A stretch of 64,000 nt of DNA from Bacillus salacetis (GCF_003581585.1 NZ_QXIR01000008.1:61354-125353), one strand, 5' to 3'; shown: positions 1 through 10,400, counted from the stretch's first letter. The notes: generated by a model from the sequence alone, not told the origin. Numbers and translations are program-made.

Positions 1-993
1 TATGAGCGTTCCGATGATGGACTGGGTCAAATAATTTGTCAGGGACATTCTACCGGCAGCAGCCAATGGCTTTAAGACTGCTGAAATTTTTCGGTTAATC
101 AATAATAATGCTAATAGAATCGCATATGATACTGATAAGAATGGCGCTCCCAGCATATCTTGGATATAAGAATAGGCAACATTGGCTTCCACTGTGAACG
201 GAAGTGATTTAAGTGCTAAGCCGACGCCTGAAAAAATCAGCAGCAGTGTAATCCATACTTTTTTTTCACGATGGATGCGTTCAAGAATATGTAATTTACC
301 TGCTCCAGCACCGATCATCATCATCGGCAGGATCGACAGCATCAAGAAGATGATATTGCCAGGGCCATTAACATTATACCAATCTTCGACTCTCTGAAGG
401 AAAATCTCTTTGAAGCTTCCATTGCCGTATGCTTCAATTGAGCTTGTAATATTTGTCAGATCAGAGTAAAAAGCCACTCCTGTTTGATCAACCAGACTCA
501 TCAGGACCATCAGAATACTGAAGAACAACTGTGGAATCAGGAATAACAAGGCCCCTATCCAAAGCAGTGCTCTTCCTTTTAACTTCATGAAAACCAGCAG
601 TATAAATCCAAATAATGCATAGTTGGTCAGTATATCCCCTGACCAAATCAAGAAGGCATGTACACAACCAATGAGCAGGAGTACAAAAAGCCTCCTTACA
701 GCCAGCGGAAAGAAGTCAGCTCCCTTTTCCATTGATCTTTCATATTGCAGGGCCAACCCATATCCGAAAAGCATGGCAAACAGCGGATAGAAGCTCGATT
801 GCACCAGGATATCGATCCAGGGAAACAATGCCTGATCTCCAGGGGCTTTCCACCAGGAGTACTGATCAATATATAAAAACGGGGAATGAAAAGAAATCAT
901 GTTAATTATGAAGATGCCCAATAATGAAAAGCCCCTGATCACATCCAGTGAGAGGATCCTTTCCTTTTGAGCTACCGGTTGAAATACCTGCAT
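1..993 (-). CDS. DUF418 family membrane protein (3' end beyond window)
   Basis: The reading frame is open from an ATG at 993 to the window edge, so the C-terminus is missing. The start follows a good AGGAGA ribosome site. The 331 visible residues open with a segment typical of DUF418 proteins (RILSLDVIRGFSLLGI, then a loop with several aromatic residues). They contain many hydrophobic segments and reach into the C-terminal DUF418 region near the edge (GRMSLTNYLTQS). Members of this family are polytopic membrane proteins of unknown function, sometimes called acyltransferase-like; I do not assign a substrate. It is divergent from the gerP operon. Confidence 0.85.
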   Translation of the reverse strand, partial: MQVFQPVAQKERILSLDVIRGFSLLGIFIINMISFHSPFLYIDQYSWWKAPGDQALFPWIDILVQSSFYPLFAMLFGYGLALQYERSMEKGADFFPLAVRRLFVLLLIGCVHAFLIWSGDILTNYALFGFILLVFMKLKGRALLWIGALLFLIPQLFFSILMVLMSLVDQTGVAFYSDLTNITSSIEAYGNGSFKEIFLQRVEDWYNVNGPGNIIFLMLSILPMMMIGAGAGKLHILERIHREKKVWITLLLIFSGVGLALKSLPFTVEANVAYSYIQDMLGAPFLSVSYAILLALLLINRKISAVLKPLAAAGRMSLTNYLTQSIIGTLI

Positions 994-1060
994 ATACCTG
1001 TCTCCTTCTCATCATTGTCTATTCCCTATTGTAACTTGTTTTGGAAGATTAGGCGATTAT

Positions 1061-1088
1061 CACATCCACCTCCTTTTCTCATAAGATA
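1061..1088 (+). promoter_or_regulatory. SigK-type promoter of the gerP operon
   Basis: The element CATAAGATA at 1080-1088 matches the SigK -10 consensus CATANNNTA exactly. CAC at 1061-1063 fits the short SigK -35 element at a 16-bp distance. It lies 34 bp upstream of gerPA. gerP operons are known to be transcribed late in the mother cell, so motif and context agree. Transcription has not been shown here. Confidence 0.75.
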
Positions 1089-1121
1089 CAGTATCAATAC
1101 AGCAGAAAAGGTGTGAACAGT

Positions 1122-1343
1122 ATGCCGGCATTTGTAGGAGCTGTTCAAGTTGTCAGCGTAGGTTCAAGCGGTGTATTCCATATCGGTGATGTATTTCAGA
1201 TCAGGCCTGTATCGACCGCCAAGACATTTGCCGGCGCAGGCTCCTTCATTACTGGCGAGGGAATCTCTGTTTACAACGAAAACTCTGTAACCTATACGAT
1301 CGATGATGATACGCTTGACCAGGGAATCAATTTCAATTTGTGA
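1122..1343 (+). CDS. gerPA: Spore germination protein GerPA
   Basis: First gene of a complete six-gene gerP operon. The 73-residue product begins MPAFVGAVQVVSVGSSGVF, with the short repetitive beta-rich and Gly/Ser-rich pattern shared by GerPA and GerPF (compare gerPF at 2854). GerP proteins are made in the mother cell and let germinants pass through the spore coat. The ATG at 1122 is preferred to a GTG at 1113 because AAAAGGTG lies about 9 bases upstream of it and MPA is the usual start of the family. Its stop overlaps the possible upstream GTG of gerPB. Confidence 0.93.
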   Translation: MPAFVGAVQVVSVGSSGVFHIGDVFQIRPVSTAKTFAGAGSFITGEGISVYNENSVTYTIDDDTLDQGINFNL

Positions 1344-1354
1344 GTGTGATGATA

Positions 1355-1585
1355 ATGAAACTTTATGTACAGCAGTCCATTCATATTCGAATGATATCCA
1401 TAGGCGGGATGTCCAACTCCTCCGTATTTCAAATAGGGACATCTGGCCAGATTTCATCCTCATCACACTTGTATAATACAGGAGGCTTTGTAGAACCAGC
1501 CCCTGAGCCTGTGAAGCCCGGTTCACAGCAATCACAGCTTGGAGATGAAATCGTGGTTCCACTTGCTTCACCGACCCCGGGTTAA
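1355..1585 (+). CDS. gerPB: Spore germination protein GerPB
   Basis: Second gerP gene, 76 residues from the ATG at 1355 (MKLYVQQSIHI). The middle has SNSSVFQIGTSG and the LYNTGGFVEPAPEP block that typifies GerPB, and the C-terminus is Pro/Gln-rich. Upstream in-frame starts exist (GTG 1340, ATG 1349), and the ribosome site is weak for all of them. I chose 1355 because GerPB proteins normally begin with M-x-x-Y. Spacing to gerPA is 11 bp, so the two are probably translated together. Confidence 0.9.
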   Translation: MKLYVQQSIHIRMISIGGMSNSSVFQIGTSGQISSSSHLYNTGGFVEPAPEPVKPGSQQSQLGDEIVVPLASPTPG

Positions 1586-1612
1586 AATTGATCAGAGAAA
1601 GAGGTGCCGGAA

Positions 1613-2257
1613 TTGCAGCAGTATTATACTCTTCAACAGATGTATCAGTATATAAGTGAACAAAATAAGAGAATTCAAAACCTCGAGAGCATCATCCAGG
1701 AGCTGCAGCAGGAAGTCACTTCTCTCAAAGATAAACCGTCCATCAATGTTGAAAATATTGAATACCGATTCGATCAGCTCAAAGTGGAAACATTGGAAGG
1801 AACCCTCAATATTGGACTGAATCCAGGAGAGCTGGAGAAAATCGAAGATCTGGCCGTCGAGGCACAACCTTCACCGGCTCCGGTCCCTCCTGTTAAACAG
1901 TTTGATATGGAAGATGTCCAAATGTCGATGATGCCGAGGATTAATGGCTATATCGAAAAAGAAGTACCTGTAATCATCCATGATACAGAAAATCAACTGG
2001 GTATTACTTTAGATGAATCTTATCATCACTTAATTAAAGAAGATATTAAGAAGCAGATTCCCCAAAGGCTGCAATTCTACATTCAGTCGATTCCTGGCAG
2101 CGAAAGGCAGCAGGGGGAAGCGTCATGGGAAGAAACAATTTTTTCAAGGATCAAAACCGATATCAACAAAGCCATTTACTCCTTCATGGCCAACCTGCCG
2201 GACAACTTAAAAGGAAAAGGAGATGCAAATCATGGACCTTCAAGTGATCAATCGTGA
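1613..2257 (+). CDS. gerPC: Spore germination protein GerPC
   Basis: Third gerP gene, about 214 residues. A coiled-coil region near the N-terminus (NKRIQNLESIIQELQQEV) is followed by the GerPC-typical VETLEGTLNIGLNPGEL, then a longer alpha-helical C-terminal half. The TTG at 1613 is preferred: the strong GAAAGAGGTG tract at 1597-1606 sits 6 bases upstream, and an alternative GTG at 1604 lies inside that tract. The 3' end overlaps the start of gerPD by about 25 bases. Confidence 0.9.
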   Translation: MQQYYTLQQMYQYISEQNKRIQNLESIIQELQQEVTSLKDKPSINVENIEYRFDQLKVETLEGTLNIGLNPGELEKIEDLAVEAQPSPAPVPPVKQFDMEDVQMSMMPRINGYIEKEVPVIIHDTENQLGITLDESYHHLIKEDIKKQIPQRLQFYIQSIPGSERQQGEASWEETIFSRIKTDINKAIYSFMANLPDNLKGKGDANHGPSSDQS

Positions 2258-2411
2258 GTTATGTGTCAACACATTGAAAATTGATGCAGTGGCGAGTTCT
2301 TCCCTGCTCCTGATAGGTGATGCAAACACCATTCAGCTTGCTTCAACTTTTGACACTCCGGCCGAGTCGCTGATTATCGGTCCCTTCGTCCCATTGACTC
2401 CGAAAGGGTGA
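2232..2411 (+). CDS. gerPD: Spore germination protein GerPD
   Basis: Fourth gerP gene, 59 residues. It shows the GerPD signature VINRELCV, then ASSSLLLIGDA and FDTPAESLIIGPFVPL near the C-terminus. The ATG at 2232 has AAAGGAGA 8-9 bases upstream; an in-frame ATG at 2223 is too close to that site. The start lies inside the end of gerPC, which suggests translational coupling. Confidence 0.9.
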   Translation: MDLQVINRELCVNTLKIDAVASSSLLLIGDANTIQLASTFDTPAESLIIGPFVPLTPKG

Positions 2412-2415
2412 TTGG

Positions 2416-2790
2416 ATGAACGGAAGGTATTCCATCGTAAATGATTTCAAGCTTCGCACACTATCCTTCAGTGCTGTACTGGAAATCGGTGATTCAAACG
2501 AAATCACCTCTTATCAAAAGGCATTTGCAGTCCAGCGTGAACGACAGTTCTTTTTTTCAAGCGAGGGGGATTTCAATCAGTATCCTATCTATAGCGAATT
2601 AATTCCTCTTCCGGTTCCCAGTACCCCTGTCAACTTCTACAAAGTTGATGAAAGCCCGATTGTCGTGAATAATATCGATATTATAGGTTCTTCCTTCTCT
2701 TCTGTCCTTCATATCGGCCAAACAGGCAATGTTTATATGGAGGCGAGGGTAAAGCACATCAGGCAGCTCCGTGCCCGGGGAGATGAGTGA
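2416..2790 (+). CDS. gerPE: Spore germination protein GerPE
   Basis: Fifth gerP gene, 124 residues, starting 4 bases after gerPD. Two copies of the gerP-type 'xxSFSSVLxIGxx' motif are visible (FSAVLEIGDSNEI near residue 19 and FSSVLHIGQTGNV near 96), as expected for GerPE. A GGGTGATT tract precedes the ATG closely. It would act with the other GerP proteins in inner-coat permeability to germinants. Confidence 0.9.
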   Translation: MNGRYSIVNDFKLRTLSFSAVLEIGDSNEITSYQKAFAVQRERQFFFSSEGDFNQYPIYSELIPLPVPSTPVNFYKVDESPIVVNNIDIIGSSFSSVLHIGQTGNVYMEARVKHIRQLRARGDE

Positions 2791-2853
2791 ACATTTGACC
2801 AGTGGCTTTCATAAAGTAAACTATAACCATTTGAATATAAAGGATGTTTTTCT

Positions 2854-3072
2854 ATGCCGGCTATTATAGGCCCTGTCCAAATCTTGAGTGTAGGCGGAGG
2901 GAATGTCCAGTTCGGTGATGCCGGAATTATTTCTCCTAAATCCAGCCAAAAAACAACAGGGGGCTCCGGCGGCTTCAACACAGGTCCTTTCCAGCTTACT
3001 TATAACGTATTCAGTGCCAATACAACATTCGACTGCAATGTGATCGACCAGCCGATTACAGGAAATAATTAA
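2854..3072 (+). CDS. gerPF: Spore germination protein GerPF
   Basis: Last gene of the operon, 72 residues. It has the family start MPAIIGPVQILSV, the block ISPKSSQKTTGGSGGFNTG and the terminal IDQPITGNN. An AAAGGATG ribosome site lies 7 bases upstream of the ATG. A 63-bp gap separates it from gerPE, but no separate promoter is obvious. A hairpin terminator follows at once. Confidence 0.94.
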   Translation: MPAIIGPVQILSVGGGNVQFGDAGIISPKSSQKTTGGSGGFNTGPFQLTYNVFSANTTFDCNVIDQPITGNN

Positions 3073-3113
3073 GGGAAGGATGATGAAAAAGCCATCACCT
3101 TCCCTTTCGTTTT
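3073..3113. terminator. Bidirectional terminator between gerPF and hlpB
   Basis: An interrupted stem pairs GGGAAGG-A-TGATG with CATCA-CCTTCCC and is followed by a T-rich tract on the + strand. On the other strand it covers the end of hlpB. It can serve both convergent transcripts. Confidence 0.75.
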
Positions 3114-3400
3114 CGCTCATTTGATTTCTTGGATCTCACCAATTTGGTTGCAGGCTGTTTCCTGATCCACTTCACAAACTTGGCAATCTTATAATCCTCC
3201 CTGAGACTTTCAATGGTAAATAACCGTGCTGCCAGTTCTTCATTCGTGTACAAGGAATGTATCTGCTTATGGCACGCTTTGCATAGCTGGACAGTCGGCA
3301 GAAATGTCCCCCCTTCTTCTTTCGGTGTAAGATGATGTCTGGTTGTTTCCACTTCATCCCGCAGACACAGTTCACATATCCCAACAGAGTCCTTTCCCAT
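3095..3400 (-). CDS. hlpB: HNH-like protein HlpB (YisB)
   Basis: A 101-residue zinc-binding HNH-type protein. It has CELC near residue 9, then RHHLTPKE and LCKACHKQIH, the paired Cys and His pattern of HNH nucleases. The ATG at 3400 has a near-perfect GGAGGTG ribosome site 6 bases upstream; the longer frame from 3454 has none. In B. subtilis yisB/hlpB lies at the end of the addAB-sbcDC cluster and is linked to tolerance of DNA damage. Here it follows addA directly, with no sbcDC between. Confidence 0.85.
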   Translation of the reverse strand: MGKDSVGICELCLRDEVETTRHHLTPKEEGGTFLPTVQLCKACHKQIHSLYTNEELAARLFTIESLREDYKIAKFVKWIRKQPATKLVRSKKSNERKRKGR

Positions 3401-3619
3401 TTCAAACACCTCCATCTTGCCTTTCTCTTTGGATGATCGAGACATCCCTTCCATGTCCGGGACAAAACCCTGAAGATTCTCACTCCCGTTAACCCTTTTT
3501 CCTCGCCGGGCTACAATAGCCCGCTGATTCTTCTACACCCTCCGCCCATTTAATTGTGTACACTCTCTTTACCTCGCCTGTCTATTTCTTTATCCTGTCC
3601 ATAATATAACCAAAACACC

Positions 3620-3652
3620 AAAAGGGCCCGGTAACTAAGTTCCGGGCCTTTC
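3620..3652 (-). terminator. Terminator downstream of addA
   Basis: AAGGCCCGGAA and TTACCGGGCCC pair in a GC-rich stem directly after the addA stop, followed on the minus strand by TTTTGGTGTTTT. Confidence 0.8.
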
Positions 3653-3659
3653 AGTCAAT

Positions 3660-6600
3660 CTAGTCTTTTTCCACTTTCATTTCACGGCCCACATCAAAGA
3701 AATACAGGTACCGCTCATTGACAGTTTCCTTCCATATCCTTTCGATGGCTTTCGTATACAATCCGACCTGCACTCGATAACGATCCAGTAAAACCGGCTT
3801 GGCCTCATCATATCCGCCTGTATATCTTTCTTCGATACTGTCCGTCTTATAATCCAGCAGAACAATACTGTTTCCATCCCTGAAGATCAAGTCGATGATC
3901 CCCTGGACCAGGACGGTTTCAGCAGCATCCGCAGAAGCTGCAGCATCAATTTCCTGAACCGGCACCGCCATACTGAAAGGAACCTCACGATGTATTTCTT
4001 CTGCCCCCAGCACCCTCCTGCCGAGATCGGTTTCAAAGAAAGCCAGTATTTTATCTTTATCGACTGCTTCTGCTTGCTCGTCAGTCAGCAGCTCTTTTCG
4101 CTGCAGCTCATCAAGGAGAAGCTGCAGGGAGATTTCATCAGGTTTGTCTGCAAAGGATATATGCTGCATGACCATGTGCATGGCCGTTCCGATTTCAGCC
4201 GGGGTCAGCTGCTTAGCCTGCAGGAATTTGGGACGCCTGAAGACCGGTTTTTGGATTTTCCTTACCATGCGGTCACTGCTTGCCTCATCAGAGATTTCAA
4301 ACATTCTTTTGATTTCTGAAACAGATTGCTTAGATGGAAGCACAGCAGCTTTTGGGTAAGGATAATTCCAAGACAGCCTTTCAGCAACTTCTTCCTTCTC
4401 AGAAGAATCTTTATCAACCGGAACTCCTGCCTTCACCTTCTCCTGCCAACCATCCTCTTCTTCAGGCTGTTCGTCTTCCATCACCATAAACGCTGCTTTC
4501 GGAATGACATCCAGCTTCCAGCATGACGGATGTTCCTGGATTTCAGGAGGAAAGGGTCCGGGAGAACCCGCACCGCCATGTAAACCGATAAAATCACGAT
4601 GCCTGATAAGAGAAGGGCCGATCCAATCCATGAAACTTAAGGCTTTTGCCCTTTCAAAATCGGGAAGGAGCCATTCTTTATGGCGTGCAGCGGAACTCCA
4701 TTGTTTGATCGACCTCCCTGCATCTTTCACTGTGCCAATTAAATAAAGCTTCTCCTTCGCCCTTGTAAGAGCTACATACAGCACCCTCATCTCTTCAGCA
4801 ATAGTCTCAAGCCGTTTTTTCCTCTTGAATGCAAGCTGAGGGAGAGATGGGTAGCTGATTCTTTTTTCCGGATCAAGGTATTTCGATGCAAACCCGAACT
4901 CCTTATCAAGGAGATAGGACTGATTCAGATCCATCAAGTTGAACTGACGGGATAACCCGGCGACGAATACCACCGGAAACTCCAGACCTTTACTGGAGTG
5001 GATCGTCATCATCCTGACAACATCCTCCTGCTCACTTAAAGCCCTTGCCGCCCCGAGGTCATCACCGCGTTCCCTCATGCGGTCAATGAACCTGAGAAAG
5101 CGGAACAGCCCCCTGAAAGATGTCTCTTCATATTGGCGCGCCCGGTCATACAGAGCCCGCAAGTTTGCCTGCCTCTGTTTTCCGCCCGGCATTCCGCCTG
5201 CAAAGTCATAGAACCGGGTATCACGGTACAACTGCCAAACCAATTCCGCAAGTGCCCCCTGGCGTGCCTTGGTGCGCCACACCGTCAAGCTTGAAAGGAA
5301 TTCACTCAGCTTTTCATATACTTCCCCGTTGTTGACATCACTCAGCTTTTTATCAGTATACTTTTGAACAGCTTCATAAAAGGTACCCGACTTCGAATGA
5401 ATCCTGACTTCTGCAAGACCCTCTTCATCAATCCCGACAATCGGCGACCTCAATACTGACACAAGCGGTATGTCCTGATATGGATTATCTATCACTTTCA
5501 ATAACGAAAGCATAATTGCTACTTCAGTGGCTTCAAAGTACCCCGAAGATAGGTTGGCATATATAGGGATTCCATGTTTTTTGAACTCTTCCATGATTTC
5601 AGGTGCCCATGGCATCGAACGGAGAAGGATGACGATATCCCTGTACTGAAGCTTCCTGTGACGTCCGGCCTTTGGGTCGTACACCTGCCTGCCCTCACTG
5701 ATCAGCTCCTTGACCTTCCGGGCCATATAACGGGCTTCAATCACCGACTTTTCCAAGTCTGTCTCATCATACACAAGGCCCTCCAGCTCGGGATTTCCTT
5801 CATTCTGCCTCGATGTCATATCATCCGACTGATCAATGACAGCCACTTCGACAGGGTACTTTTCGTCTTCCGGATACGACGCCCCTTTAATCAGCAGCGC
5901 ATCCTGATCATACTCGATATCACCGACATTTACTCCCATTATCTGCTTAAAGAGAAAATTGGTACCTTCCAGGACCTCCAACCTGCTCCGAAAATTCCTG
6001 GACAAGTCTATTTTCATTCCTGTATCGGTACCTGAAGAAGTGAAACGGTTGTATTTGCCCAGAAAGAGATTCGGCTCAGCAAGCCGGAAACGGTAAATGG
6101 ACTGCTTCACATCCCCCACCATGAAAAGGTTGCCCTCTGATTCTTCGTCTTCGGTCACTAGACTCAGAATGGATTCCTGTACAAGGTTGGTATCCTGGTA
6201 CTCATCGACCAGCACCTCTTTGAACTGTTTTCGATATGCCCGGGCAGCAAAGGATGGTTTTAATTCCTGATCCCCTCCATGGTCAGTCAAAATAGCCAAA
6301 CAGTAATGCTCAAGGTCTGCAAAATCCACTACGCCTTTTTCATTCTTAAGGGCATTGAATTTTCGGCTGAATCCTCTTACTGCTTCAACAAGGGACTCGA
6401 CCACACCTCTCATTTTCTTCATGTCCTTCAAGTAAGTCTCAGGTTTACGGGAAAAGAAATCCTCCGCAATCTTCTCGATCATTTTCTTTCCTTTGTCCCG
6501 GAGCGCCTTCGCTTCTTCAACCAAATCAGGGTCGTATTCGCCGCCCTTGCATGGTTTCAGCCTTGAAAACTTGATATTTTGAAATAAGGCCTGCCCTTCA

Positions 6601-7445
6601 CTCCAGGAATTCTGGAAAGATGCGCCCAACTGTTCCGTCAACGCCAGGTCGTCAAGGAAGTTTTCAGCTCTGGGAGCGGGTCCACCCGGTTCCTTGGCAA
6701 GATCGTAAGCCTGCTGGAACAAAGCCTGAGCCCCTTTGATGCTCAGTACAATATCAAATTTCAATGCATTGATGAAAGGCAGCTCTTCAATATCCCCTTC
6801 CTCATCAACATCGTACATATCGACCAGATTCCCAAGCCAGGCATCCGGATTCGGGTGGGATCTTGAAAAATCATAAAGGTTACGTATCATATCCTGGAGG
6901 GCAGCGTCACTGCGGTCATTCGTGAACGTGTCCACAAGCTTGTAAAAAGAGTCATTATCCTCTTTTCCATACTCCTCTTCAAACAAGTCATCAAGGACTT
7001 CATCCCTTAGAAGCTCGCCTTCTGTGTCATCGAGGATCCTGAATCCCGGATCTATGTCTATCAAATAATAATACTTGCGTATGACCTCCAGGCAAAATGA
7101 ATGAAGAGTGGAGATAGATGCCCTGTTCAGCAGGCTGAGCTGTTTCCTGAGATGATATGATCCCGGATCTGCCGTTATTGCCTTTTCCAGCGCTTCTCCG
7201 ATCCTGTGCCTCATCTCTGCTGCAGAAGCATTGGTAAACGTGACCACCAGCAGCTCGTCCACATTGATGCCGTCTTCTTTATCAAGAATCTTTTGAATGA
7301 TCCTTTCGACCAGGACAGCCGTTTTTCCGGAACCGGCTGCGGCCGCCACCAGGATATCCCTGTCTTTTGCCCAGATTGCCTTCCATTGGTCATCCGTCCA
7401 AGTGGCGTCATGGGGTTTTAGGGGAAGATTATTATTCATGGGCAT
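3660..7445 (-). CDS. addA: ATP-dependent helicase/nuclease subunit A (AddA)
   Basis: The 1261-residue AddA subunit of the AddAB double-strand-break resection complex, the Firmicute counterpart of RecBCD. UvrD-type helicase motifs are visible in order: Walker A AAAAGSGKT near residue 35, VDEYQDTN near 410, GDVKQSIYRFR, IHSSKGLEFPVVF and VLYVALTRAKEKL. The C-terminal nuclease domain has GIIDLIF and LLDYKTD near 1200. The ATG at 7445 lies 6-7 bases from AAAGGAG and overlaps the end of addB by 14 bases, so translation is coupled. The size is close to B. subtilis AddA. Confidence 0.97.
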   Translation of the reverse strand: MPMNNNLPLKPHDATWTDDQWKAIWAKDRDILVAAAAGSGKTAVLVERIIQKILDKEDGINVDELLVVTFTNASAAEMRHRIGEALEKAITADPGSYHLRKQLSLLNRASISTLHSFCLEVIRKYYYLIDIDPGFRILDDTEGELLRDEVLDDLFEEEYGKEDNDSFYKLVDTFTNDRSDAALQDMIRNLYDFSRSHPNPDAWLGNLVDMYDVDEEGDIEELPFINALKFDIVLSIKGAQALFQQAYDLAKEPGGPAPRAENFLDDLALTEQLGASFQNSWSEGQALFQNIKFSRLKPCKGGEYDPDLVEEAKALRDKGKKMIEKIAEDFFSRKPETYLKDMKKMRGVVESLVEAVRGFSRKFNALKNEKGVVDFADLEHYCLAILTDHGGDQELKPSFAARAYRKQFKEVLVDEYQDTNLVQESILSLVTEDEESEGNLFMVGDVKQSIYRFRLAEPNLFLGKYNRFTSSGTDTGMKIDLSRNFRSRLEVLEGTNFLFKQIMGVNVGDIEYDQDALLIKGASYPEDEKYPVEVAVIDQSDDMTSRQNEGNPELEGLVYDETDLEKSVIEARYMARKVKELISEGRQVYDPKAGRHRKLQYRDIVILLRSMPWAPEIMEEFKKHGIPIYANLSSGYFEATEVAIMLSLLKVIDNPYQDIPLVSVLRSPIVGIDEEGLAEVRIHSKSGTFYEAVQKYTDKKLSDVNNGEVYEKLSEFLSSLTVWRTKARQGALAELVWQLYRDTRFYDFAGGMPGGKQRQANLRALYDRARQYEETSFRGLFRFLRFIDRMRERGDDLGAARALSEQEDVVRMMTIHSSKGLEFPVVFVAGLSRQFNLMDLNQSYLLDKEFGFASKYLDPEKRISYPSLPQLAFKRKKRLETIAEEMRVLYVALTRAKEKLYLIGTVKDAGRSIKQWSSAARHKEWLLPDFERAKALSFMDWIGPSLIRHRDFIGLHGGAGSPGPFPPEIQEHPSCWKLDVIPKAAFMVMEDEQPEEEDGWQEKVKAGVPVDKDSSEKEEVAERLSWNYPYPKAAVLPSKQSVSEIKRMFEISDEASSDRMVRKIQKPVFRRPKFLQAKQLTPAEIGTAMHMVMQHISFADKPDEISLQLLLDELQRKELLTDEQAEAVDKDKILAFFETDLGRRVLGAEEIHREVPFSMAVPVQEIDAAASADAAETVLVQGIIDLIFRDGNSIVLLDYKTDSIEERYTGGYDEAKPVLLDRYRVQVGLYTKAIERIWKETVNERYLYFFDVGREMKVEKD

Positions 7446-10400
7446 CCATTTCTCCTTTCATCTTGTGCAGCAGGTCTGCCGGTTTTCCTTCTGTAAAAAT
7501 ACGGTATTCGTTTTCTTCCATGGAAGAATCGAACTGGCATACAGGCTTGAACGCACAGAATTGACATGGTGTCCTGTCCTTTAATTTATAGGGAGCGATA
7601 TCTGTTTTGCCGGACATGATATCATCTCCTGATTTCTTATACAGATTCCTTACATGGGAGCGCATCAAATCAAATTGATCCCTGTCTGCCGCTTTGGTCT
7701 TTGAAGATAAGGTGCCATCTTTTTTCAAACCGGCGGAAATGATGCTCGAACTGCCGGATTCCAAGGATTGGTCCATCAGCCGGACGACATCCGATTCTCC
7801 CAGCACCAGCCCCTTCATCTTGAAGCTCTTGAAGATTTCCTCCTCTATCTCTTCAAGTGTCAGGATCTTTTTGCTATTGACCATAGGGTTATGGACATGG
7901 AAATAAAAGACACCGGCAGGGTGGGCATCGGCACCAATCAATTTTCGTGAGTGGGTCAGCACTATATCCAGGTACGTCAGCATTTGCAGCGACAGCCCGT
8001 AATACACTTCTGTAAGGTCAAGATCCCTTGCGCTCGATTTATAATCGATGATGCGCAAATAGACACCCTCATCACTTTCCGCTTTATCGACCCTGTCAAT
8101 CCTGCCCTGCAATGCCATTTTCGTACCGTTTTTCAGGGTAAAGGCAAAAGGGGGAAGTTCTGCTTTCGGTCCAAAACCCAACTCAAGTCCGACAGGGACG
8201 AATCCGCTTGCTTTGGCGTGTTCACTTAATATCAATGAAGCTCTTCCGATAACATCCTGTAACTTTTTCTTTATATAATGATGGCGGTTTGAACTGAGTA
8301 AAATCTGATGCTGCAGCTTTGGAGCAAGTGACATGACCGCATCTTTGGCCAGTTCAAGGCACTGAGCCTTCGTCAGCTGCTTCCAAGACAACCCGCTTTT
8401 GTCAATCTCTTCGGAAATCCACTTCAATGCTGCGTGGAACATGTCACCGATATCCGGTGCTTCCAACCGGTAAATATCCCGCTCCCTGAGCTTAAGCCCA
8501 TGATTGGCAAAATGAGAGAACGGACATCCATGGAACATCTCCATTCGTGAAACGCTTGCCAGTATTTCATCTCCATACAATTCCTGGCTCGTTTCTTCTG
8601 TCAGTTTCTTTCCTATATTTTGATAGAACAGACTGGAGAGGATGTGTCTTGCCCTTCCTTTCCAAACGGGGTCGGAAATGTAGTAATTATAAGCATCCCA
8701 CCAGAACTCCTCTATGTGATATCCCCTTTTCTTCGCCTGCAGACCGGATGTCAGATAGGAAATCGTCACATTCGGATGGCAGACATATGCAAGTTGTTCA
8801 TCCTTTGGCAGCTCTGAAGGATCATTGACCAGCAGGCTGATTTCTGACCGAGGGCACAATTCAGACAGCCTCTTAATATATGGGGAAGGCAGCAGGGCTT
8901 TCCCCTCTTCATTTGCAATCGGATATGATACATAGAGTCTTTCTGACGGAGTCGTGAAGGCCTTGTAGGCAATGAACTCCTCATCAAGCAAACGGGTCTT
9001 GCTGCTTGGCGCAATAGTAAAACCGTTTGCTGTAAGGTTTTCCCTGTCTTCATCAGAAAAAATCCCATCTTCTGTGATTTTAGCAGGCAGGACTCCGTCA
9101 TTGACCCCTATCACAAAGGCCGCTCTAAGATCCGCCAGCCTCGACTGCTCAAGGTTGGCAATCATGACCTGGTCCACAGCCGGCGGGACCAATGAGAACC
9201 TCATCGATTCGATCCCCGCATCCATGATGGATGCAAACTTCTTCATTGTCACTTCTTCATCACCGAGGATTTCGACGAATTGATCAAGCAAATCCATTAC
9301 AGCATTCCAGGCCTGGTCGTGCTCCCTTGCGGAAATGATATCCCCGCGGCTCTCAGCTTCTAGGCGGAGTCTCTCCAGCTTAGCAGGAATATCGAGTTCT
9401 TCCAGATAGAGATAAAGAATCTCGCATAGGTCCTGTCCCGTTTTTCCTTTTTTCAACCGGCGGCCAAAACGGAGGATGGGAGCTGAGATAAACAAACGTA
9501 ATTCATTGATTTCGTGCTCCATGTCCCGCTCTCTATCTGTCTGCGGCATATCAGCCTGCTCAAGTCCGCGGAATCTCCTGTAAATCCAGCGGTCTTTCTT
9601 CGTCCATTTATCCCCCTGGATTCCATATGCAAGGACACAGTTTTCCAGCTTGTCCATTTGTTCCCTCAACTGTCTCGGATTTCGGTCGTAAGGAAACAGC
9701 AAATCGGTTTTCACCGCCCTGAATACAGGTTCATACCGCCAGTTGCTGTTCATGATTTCGAGCGTTGAACGAATGAACTCGATTAATGGATGATTGAGCA
9801 TTTTCCGCTTTTGATCGATAAAATAAGGAATTTCATAATCGTAAAAGACCGTTTCAATGATATCCTGATACTCCTGCCCATTCCGGACTAGGACAGCCAT
9901 ATCCTTATACCGGTAATTTTCGGTACGGGCCAGACGGCGGATTTCCCTGGCAACCCCTTCTATCTCCGCACGGCGGTTGGAGGCTTCGAGGATGTTCAAG
10001 CCGGACTCATCCTCAAACGGAAGTACCGGCCTATTTTCAAAATTCTTCTCAATGTGCTCCAAGCCCCGGTTTCGGAACCTGTTTGCCTTCCCCAATATGA
10101 TCCTGTCTTCAATCCCGCCCCGGGAATTCTGCGCCAGCTGCTCCAGTGCACCATAGGTTTCGGTGGTCATCCTGAATAAGTCGGCCGATTCCTGTTCCGC
10201 TGTCAATGAAACAGTGACACTCGGACAGTAGTCCATCAATTTTCCGATGACTGCATATTCCTGGGGGGTAAAACTGTGGAATCCATCTATATAAATCTCC
10301 GCATCTTGAAGGAAATCCGATTTCTCAATCGATTCTTCCAGCAGTGTAAAATAATCTTCCGAATCGATATATTTTCCAGATAAGTTTTCTTCAAAGCTGT

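Noticed and set aside
182..397. Plus-strand frame in the first kilobase
   Set aside because: Opposite a longer minus-strand frame that encodes a recognisable DUF418 membrane protein.
3172..3483. Alternative 103-residue frame overlapping hlpB
   Set aside because: Out of frame with the HNH-like protein, which has the Cys/His pattern and ribosome site.
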